From positions 3,224,001 through 3,288,000 of the forward strand of contig OZ241871.1 in assembly GCA_965202955.1 (NCBI GenBank): a stretch of DNA of 64,000 bases. The letters are read 5' to 3'. The translations under genes and the position numbers were made by a program. How positions within the stretch are numbered: the stretch's first letter is position 1; the number at the start of each line of letters is the position of its first letter. This DNA is from Bin5 sp034422415. GTDB lineage: Bacteria; Chloroflexota; Anaerolineae; Caldilineales; Caldilineaceae. Below the pieces are notes generated by a model that had not been told where the DNA came from, made no database searches, and worked only from the letters and a program-made list of their open reading frames with translations. Of the stretch, positions 59,097-64,000 are shown in pieces.

Positions 59097-60371
59097 TCAC
59101 CAATACTTCATCGCATCGAGGAATAGCCCTGCCAGGTCGTCCCCGTTCGCCGGCCTGGGCGACAGTTTCGTCACCCGGTGCTGCGGCAGTGTGCCCTCCA
59201 CGAGGGCCGGTATGTCCTCCTCCGTGAATCCAATCGCGCCCAGTCCGTTGGGCACACCGGCCTCCTTCATCAGGTCGATGATCGCCTGCGACAGCAGTTC
59301 GCCCGCCTCCTCTTCTCCGGCGTCGCTGGTGTCAACACCCATCTGGCGGGCCGCGTACAGATGCTTCGCTGGATTCGTCGGGGCGGTGAAACGGAAGACC
59401 GCCGGCGCGTTGAGAATGACCGACATGCCGTGCGGAATAATTGGATGGTCAGGCGGGTATCCCGGCGGCCTGTAACTGCGCACCATGCCGCTGACAGGAT
59501 AGCTCATTCCGTGCGGGAGATGTACGCCCGCGTTGCCGAATCCAATGCCCGCATAGGCCGCGGCCAGCAGCATCGCGCTGCGGGCTTCGTCATCCTCCGT
59601 GTCCTGGATCGCCCTCACAATGTTGGCCGAAACCATCGCAATCGCCTTGGTCGCCCAAATGTCGCTGATCGGGTTCGCCCCCTGGTAGGCCGGCCGCATC
59701 TCCGGTGTTTCCGGCGCGTCTCGATTGTTGTAAGGCATGGCTGTCAGCGATTCCAACGCATGGCTCAGCACGTCCAGCCCCGTGCTGGCCGCCGCCATCT
59801 GGGGCAGCGTGCGCGTGTTGTGCGGGTCTAAAATCCCCATCTGCGGGCGCAATGCCCTGTGGGCGATCCCTGTCTTGGCGTGCAACTCCGTAAGGTCGCA
59901 GATGGCCACACCGGTCGTTTCGCTCCCTGTGCCCGCCGTCGTGGGAACGGCAATATGGGGACGCAGCTCGCCGGGCACAGGGACGCCCCGGCCGATCGGC
60001 GCGTTCACATAGTCCAGAAATGGAGCCGGATAGGTGGCGTACAGATTGGCTGCTTTGGCAGTGTCGATCGCGGAGCCTCCGCCGACAGAGAGGTACCCGT
60101 CGAAATCTCCATCGCGGGCAAAGGCTGTCGCGTCCTGAAACGATTTGTCGGTCGGTTCCACGCGCACTTGATCGTAGAGCGCCGCATCGATCCCCTCCGC
60201 CTGCAACGCCCCTAGCGCAACCTCCACTGGCTCGCTGCTTGCCAGACGCGGGTCGGTGACCACCATCACACGCTTCGCCCCAAGCCTCTTCATGTCATGG
60301 CCTACTTCGCGTGTTACTCCAGGACCGTATTTGATGCTGGACGTGTCCATCGTGAAGGCGCTTTCTTTCAC
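59097..60371 (-). CDS. Hydroxyacid-oxoacid transhydrogenase (ADHFE1-like iron alcohol dehydrogenase)
   Basis: A 424-residue group III iron alcohol dehydrogenase. The sequence follows the animal HOT/ADHFE1 enzyme closely throughout: KYGPGVTREVGHDMKRLGAK, VRVEPTDKSFQDA, SVGGGSAIDTAKAANLYATY, PTTAGTGSETTGVAI, RPAYQGANPISDIWA and AGIGFGNAGVHLPHGMSYPV. HOT oxidises 4-hydroxybutyrate to succinate semialdehyde while reducing 2-oxoglutarate to D-2-hydroxyglutarate. The GTG start at 60371 has AAAGG and GGAGAGG upstream. It converges with the D-2-hydroxyglutarate dehydrogenase-like gene, 71 bases between stops. Biochemical specificity is inferred from sequence and context. Confidence 0.87.
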   Translation of the reverse strand: MKESAFTMDTSSIKYGPGVTREVGHDMKRLGAKRVMVVTDPRLASSEPVEVALGALQAEGIDAALYDQVRVEPTDKSFQDATAFARDGDFDGYLSVGGGSAIDTAKAANLYATYPAPFLDYVNAPIGRGVPVPGELRPHIAVPTTAGTGSETTGVAICDLTELHAKTGIAHRALRPQMGILDPHNTRTLPQMAAASTGLDVLSHALESLTAMPYNNRDAPETPEMRPAYQGANPISDIWATKAIAMVSANIVRAIQDTEDDEARSAMLLAAAYAGIGFGNAGVHLPHGMSYPVSGMVRSYRPPGYPPDHPIIPHGMSVILNAPAVFRFTAPTNPAKHLYAARQMGVDTSDAGEEEAGELLSQAIIDLMKEAGVPNGLGAIGFTEEDIPALVEGTLPQHRVTKLSPRPANGDDLAGLFLDAMKYW

Positions 60372-60566
60372 CGTACCTTTCCTCTCCTCTTCAATTCGGT
60401 TCCAGAGCTGTCTGCAAAGGTCGAGACGGCCTACTGCAACAGGACTTCTCTGGTCGCAGACCCGGGTGGATGGTTAATGACAGAGTGTACAGAGTTCTTG
60501 CCTGACTGGTAACTCGTTACAGCCGGCAAGGAAAAAGCAGGACACATTCAGTGGTCAGGCCGCGTT

Positions 60567-60595
60567 TTGTCCCGCCTTCTTTGCATCAGTATACT
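60567..60595 (+). promoter_or_regulatory. Promoter for a possibly leaderless transcript
   Basis: TTGTCC (60567-60572), a 17-base spacer and TATACT (60590-60595) place the transcript start at about 60602, one base from the ATG at 60603. No ribosome binding site precedes that ATG, which fits leaderless translation. Confidence 0.5.
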
Positions 60596-60602
60596 GTCAG
60601 AA

Positions 60603-63368
60603 ATGTTGCCACGTATTTCGAATCCCCTGTGGGTCCTCCTTTTTATCGCATTGGCGGCGCTGCTCCTGACGGGGCCGCTTTGGGAACTGCCGGGGCTACC
60701 TGGCGGCGACGCTGATTCGCTTGTACACATCCACCGCAGCGGAGCTGTCTACAGGGCCTTCGACCAGGGCGTATTTTGGCCCCGCTGGTTCGCGGACGTC
60801 TATGCCGGGCTTGGCTCTCCCGCTTTCCACTATTATAGCCCAGGTCTGTATTGGCTGGTAGCCGCGGTCCATCGGACAGGCCTCGGTCTGGACCAGGCCC
60901 TGAAACTGGTTCTGACGGCAGGGTTCATCCTTGCGGGTCTGGGCGCCTTCGCCTGGCTTCGCCACGTCTTCAGCACGGAAGCAAGTCTGGCTGGATCGGC
61001 TCTCTATCTCTTTTTCCCATTTGTCTGGGCTCGGGAGTTTTTCTCTCCCGATCCATTCGGTGGGGCCTATCCAAAGCTATTGGCCCTGCTGCTTCTGCCG
61101 GTCTGTCTGTGGGCCTGCACCGCGCTACATCGACAGGGTCGCCTGCGCAACTGGCTCGCGGCATGCGTTTCACTGGCTGCACTGGTCTACATCCACAACC
61201 TTTCCGCCTTGATTGGAGCGAGCATCCTTTTCCTCTATTGGCTGCTCCTGGCTGTTGGCTATCGCAGGCCGGAAGGCCTTCTCCGCTGTGCCGTTGCCGC
61301 GCTTGTGGCGGCACTGATGTCCGCAGCCTTTTGGTTGCCGGCGATCGCCGACCTGCCCTACGTGCAGAGCGAAAATGTCAGGGAGGGTTATTTCGAGTTC
61401 GAGAGGCATTTCCTGGATTTTCGGCAACTCTATAGCTTTCAATCACCCGTCTTGGACGGTCGGAACGGCAATCCTCTAACGCCGATCCTGACTTTTGGGG
61501 CTGCGTCATGGTTGGCTCTAGTTGCCGGGCTGGCCGGCCTGTTTTTGGCGGGCCGAGGGGAAAGACTTGTATGGGGTTTGGCTGGGATCATCTCCGTCCT
61601 GGCTATGTTGGCACTCACCCAGCGACAGACGGAGCCCGTCTGGGAAAGCATTTCAGCTCTGGGCTATCTTCAATTCCCCAGTCGTTTTCTGGGGGTCGCG
61701 TCACTGGGCGTGCTGCCGGCTGCCGCGCTGGCCACTGATGTTTGGCCGGTTCGCATGCGCTGGTGTCCGGGGGTTGTATTCGTCACGGCCCTTTCCCTGA
61801 CGCTATTCCCGTATCTCTTCCCAGCCCATACACTGACTGTTCATTCCCCCAACTTGGCGAGATCTCTGACCGCCGAGGATACTCGCTCGCTGGAACAGGC
61901 ACAAGAGCTATGGGGAATGACGACCAGCAACGAATTTCTTGTTCGAGAGGCGGACCTGAGCGTCGCCACCGGCAAGGCGCCGGAGCCGAGCGCGACGGAG
62001 CCGACATGGTCTACGCCCCATAGGTTCGTCGTTGATCTCTCTGAGCAGGAGGAGCCGACGCTGATTCGGATGCACTACCACCCGGGGTGGAGGGCCGGCG
62101 ACAGGGCCACCCTTTCTCCGGGGCCAGCGGGCTGGATGCAGGTGTCTGGGCTGAGCAACCCCGGCCTGCCCTTGGAAATACGATGGGAAGGCACTGCCGC
62201 GCAAAGCTGGGGCGAACGATTGAGTCTTGCCGGTCTCATCGTTTTGATTGCCGGCATTGCCTATCTGGCAATCCGTGGCCGCTCTTCGGACGGACGGCGT
62301 ACGCCGGACAGCAGCGAATTGCGGAGCGTAGAACGCGGTCCCACGTCTCAAACTCCATCCTTTGCGCTGGGCGCCATGGCAGGCTGCCTTCTCATTTTCA
62401 CTGTGGCGCGCATTGCGCTCAATCGGTCCGTCGGAGGGCCATATTTGTTGAATTCTCCGCCCGGCCAGTTGGCGTTTACCGTTGAGGGACAGCCATCTGC
62501 AATTGGAGACGTCTCCTCCTCCCAATTGACCCTATTGGGCTGGGAGCAGTTGAGCAACGAATCGCCAAAGGCAGGTGGGCGGATCAGAATACGACTGTTT
62601 TGGCAGCCGAACGGGCCTATCAAGGAGGAGCTACTCAGTTTCCTGCATCTGTATGTACCCGCAATGCAACGGTCATGGGCAGTCGAAAATCGGGGTGTGG
62701 CCAGGCCTGACTCCCAGTGGTGGGATCCTACCAAATACTACGTAGACGATCTGCTCCTCCTCTTGCCGGACGATCTGCCCCCAGCGAACTATTCGCTTGT
62801 CGCAGGCATGGTCTCTTCCTCTGGAGAAAGGTTGACTGTGCCGGGGTCGGAGGACAATCTGCTTTATCTGAGAACAGTTGATGTCGTGCCGATTCGCCCA
62901 GGGTTCATGCAGCGAATAAGGCCCGCCATCGAAGCGCCCGCAGCGACCGATGACAGCCTGCGCTTGCAAGGCTACGATCTGTTGCCGGCGGCAGGCTCCC
63001 CCACGCTGCGCCTTTTCTGGGAAAGCGGCGAGGGCATTGCCACCGACTGGATCACCTACATCCATATGCACGACGACGGGGGAGAACGCATTGCACAATT
63101 TGACGGACCGGCAATCGCCGGCTTGCAGGCGACCAGCCAGTGGCACAGTAACGCACTGTATGTCGACCGCCGCCGGTTGATTCTGCCCGAAGGGCTCCAG
63201 CCTGGGGAATACCTGTTACGCATCGGATTGTACGATAGCGTCAGCGGCGAAAGGCTGCCGTTCCAGCCAGGCGAAGAAGCGCAAGGCAATTTCGAGAACG
63301 GCCAGTTGCTGGTCCCCCTCAGCATCGAGCCCTTTAGCCAGGGATTCAACCGGCGCTGGCCCCAGTAG
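60603..63368 (+). CDS. PTPS_related / GT-C membrane protein with beta-rich C-terminus
   Basis: A 921-residue membrane protein. About twelve helices occupy residues 1-410, with DADSLVHIHRSGAVYRAF in the first loop and YYSPGLYWLVAAVHRTGLGL after it, matching the 6-pyruvoyl-tetrahydropterin synthase-related membrane family (PF10131), a GT-C-like group of unknown function. A helix near 540 and another near 600 are followed by about 300 residues of beta-sandwich-like units (LTLLGWEQLS, LRLQGYDLLP), similar to the C-terminus of the GT-C protein at 1821-4235. The ATG at 60603 is preferred because a promoter covers upstream codons. A close tandem paralogue follows. Confidence 0.75.
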   Translation: MLPRISNPLWVLLFIALAALLLTGPLWELPGLPGGDADSLVHIHRSGAVYRAFDQGVFWPRWFADVYAGLGSPAFHYYSPGLYWLVAAVHRTGLGLDQALKLVLTAGFILAGLGAFAWLRHVFSTEASLAGSALYLFFPFVWAREFFSPDPFGGAYPKLLALLLLPVCLWACTALHRQGRLRNWLAACVSLAALVYIHNLSALIGASILFLYWLLLAVGYRRPEGLLRCAVAALVAALMSAAFWLPAIADLPYVQSENVREGYFEFERHFLDFRQLYSFQSPVLDGRNGNPLTPILTFGAASWLALVAGLAGLFLAGRGERLVWGLAGIISVLAMLALTQRQTEPVWESISALGYLQFPSRFLGVASLGVLPAAALATDVWPVRMRWCPGVVFVTALSLTLFPYLFPAHTLTVHSPNLARSLTAEDTRSLEQAQELWGMTTSNEFLVREADLSVATGKAPEPSATEPTWSTPHRFVVDLSEQEEPTLIRMHYHPGWRAGDRATLSPGPAGWMQVSGLSNPGLPLEIRWEGTAAQSWGERLSLAGLIVLIAGIAYLAIRGRSSDGRRTPDSSELRSVERGPTSQTPSFALGAMAGCLLIFTVARIALNRSVGGPYLLNSPPGQLAFTVEGQPSAIGDVSSSQLTLLGWEQLSNESPKAGGRIRIRLFWQPNGPIKEELLSFLHLYVPAMQRSWAVENRGVARPDSQWWDPTKYYVDDLLLLLPDDLPPANYSLVAGMVSSSGERLTVPGSEDNLLYLRTVDVVPIRPGFMQRIRPAIEAPAATDDSLRLQGYDLLPAAGSPTLRLFWESGEGIATDWITYIHMHDDGGERIAQFDGPAIAGLQATSQWHSNALYVDRRRLILPEGLQPGEYLLRIGLYDSVSGERLPFQPGEEAQGNFENGQLLVPLSIEPFSQGFNRRWPQ

Positions 63369-63378
63369 AAGGTGCACT

Positions 63379-64000
63379 TTGTCGTATCGACTTCCCGGTA
63401 ACCTGAGCGCGATCCTTTTCATCGCTCTCCTGACCTTGCTCCTCTCTGGTCCGTACTGGCAGCAGAGCGGGTTGCCAGCGAACGCAATAGACCAGTTGCA
63501 GCATGTACACCGCATGGCAGCCATGGAGCGATCGTTTGAGCAAGGAGTCTACTGGCCCCGCTGGTTTCCCGCCGTCTACAACGGACTCGGAGCTCCCCTT
63601 TTCCATCACTACGCTCCCGGCCTCTATTGGTTGGTCGCCGCCGTTCATCGTACCGGTATCGGGCTGGACCAGGCACTGAAGCTGGTTGTTACCATCGCGC
63701 TTCTCCTCGGCGGGTTCGGCGCCTACGGCTGGTTACGTTACGCGTTCAGCCCTGTGGCGAGTCTGGCGGGCGCCGCCCTCTATCTACTGCACCCCCATAT
63801 TCTGACCAGATCTTACTATTATGTGGGCGCCTACCCCCGTCTTCTGGCGCTTCTGCTCCTGCCGGTCTGCCTGTGGGCCTTTACCTCGCTCCACACGCGC
63901 TCGCGCCTTCGCAACTGGCTGGCAGCAGTCCTCTCCTTGACCGCGCTGGTCTTCAGCCACACTTTGCTGACGATGATAGGGGCGGCGGTGCTTGCCTGCT
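63379..64000 (+). CDS. PTPS_related / GT-C membrane protein, second copy (partial)
   Basis: The frame runs off the window after 207 codons. The TTG start at 63379 has AGAAGG 6 nt upstream and lies 10 nt after the previous stop. The sequence follows its upstream neighbour closely: YAPGLYWLVAAVHRTGIGL here against YSPGLYWLVAAVHRTGLGL there, and LLALLLLPVCLWAFTSLH against LLALLLLPVCLWACTALH. It is a tandem duplicate. The extracytoplasmic loop around residues 140-150 differs most (HPHILTRSYYYVGAYPR against a WAREFFSPDPFGGAYPK segment), so acceptor preference may differ. Confidence 0.8.
   Translation, partial: MSYRLPGNLSAILFIALLTLLLSGPYWQQSGLPANAIDQLQHVHRMAAMERSFEQGVYWPRWFPAVYNGLGAPLFHHYAPGLYWLVAAVHRTGIGLDQALKLVVTIALLLGGFGAYGWLRYAFSPVASLAGAALYLLHPHILTRSYYYVGAYPRLLALLLLPVCLWAFTSLHTRSRLRNWLAAVLSLTALVFSHTLLTMIGAAVLAC

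Noticed and set aside
1..64000. CRISPR arrays, insertion sequences and tRNA genes
   Set aside because: No regularly spaced direct repeats, transposase frames or convincing T-loop/cloverleaf sequences were seen by eye in the gaps; a tRNAscan search would settle the tRNA question.

Overview
The window is a gene-dense, GC-rich bacterial chromosome segment with no phage, transposon, plasmid, CRISPR, rRNA or recognisable tRNA genes. The gene set points to an uncultured member of the Chloroflexota, an inference with no phylogenetic test behind it: large PTPS_related/GT-C membrane proteins in tandem, a MetF/MetV-type methylene-tetrahydrofolate reductase pair, catabolic genes of the enolase-superfamily, PhyH, CaiB and M81 types, and a VanW protein. 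Most starts are preceded by AGGAG-like ribosome binding sites. GTG and TTG starts are common. Several promoters have a perfect TATAAT with a weak -35 box.

Layout. 1-1.4 kb: end of an OmpR-type response regulator and its sensor kinase. 1.8-4.2 kb: a large GT-C type membrane glycosyltransferase. 4.5-6.9 kb (minus): metF, a metV-like zinc/Fe-S partner, and an RraA-family protein whose promoter overlaps a near-perfect palindrome. 7.2-10 kb (plus): S41 protease, SmpB, and a clear homologue of the aminoglycoside-resistance 16S rRNA m7G1405 methyltransferases. 10.1-15.5 kb (minus): a carboxylic-acid catabolic operon (acyl-CoA synthetase, acyl-CoA dehydrogenase, CaiB CoA-transferase, MaoC hydratase, GNAT). 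15.6-17.8 kb (minus): rplU-rpmA-rpmE-tdk; L21 and L31 both carry unusual acidic tails, and L21 has a leader of about 210 nt. 17.9-28.2 kb: an M81 metallopeptidase diverging from a long plus-strand catabolic cluster (thioredoxin-like protein, SelA-like PLP enzyme, enolase-superfamily dehydratase, RidA, two Gfo/Idh oxidoreductases, PhyH dioxygenase, isochorismatase-like hydrolase), interrupted by an AT-richer DUF4268 nuclease-like gene.

28.2-42 kb (plus): a DnaQ-DinG helicase followed by a nine-gene surface-polysaccharide cluster (seven GT4 and one GT2 glycosyltransferases, one Wzx-like flippase), many overlapping by a few bases. 42-48.2 kb (minus): coaX, a VanW/G5 cell-wall protein, a DUF2142-like GT-C protein and metG. 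48.4-53 kb (plus): a small membrane protein with a strong promoter and a two-gene molybdenum hydroxylase whose fused Fe-S domain has lost all four ligands of one cluster. 53.1-55.6 kb (minus): glutaredoxin, cupin, PPK2 and SDR. 55.9-60.4 kb: a YdiJ-like D-2-hydroxyglutarate dehydrogenase converging on a hydroxyacid-oxoacid transhydrogenase, which together could form a 4-hydroxybutyrate oxidation cycle. 60.6-64 kb: a tandem pair of GT-C/PTPS_related membrane proteins, the second running off the end.

The most notable observations are the Rmt-like methyltransferase beside smpB, the degenerate iron-sulfur site in the molybdenum hydroxylase, the HOT/D2HGDH pair, and the uncharacterised SelA-like/enolase/RidA/Gfo-Idh catabolic cluster.
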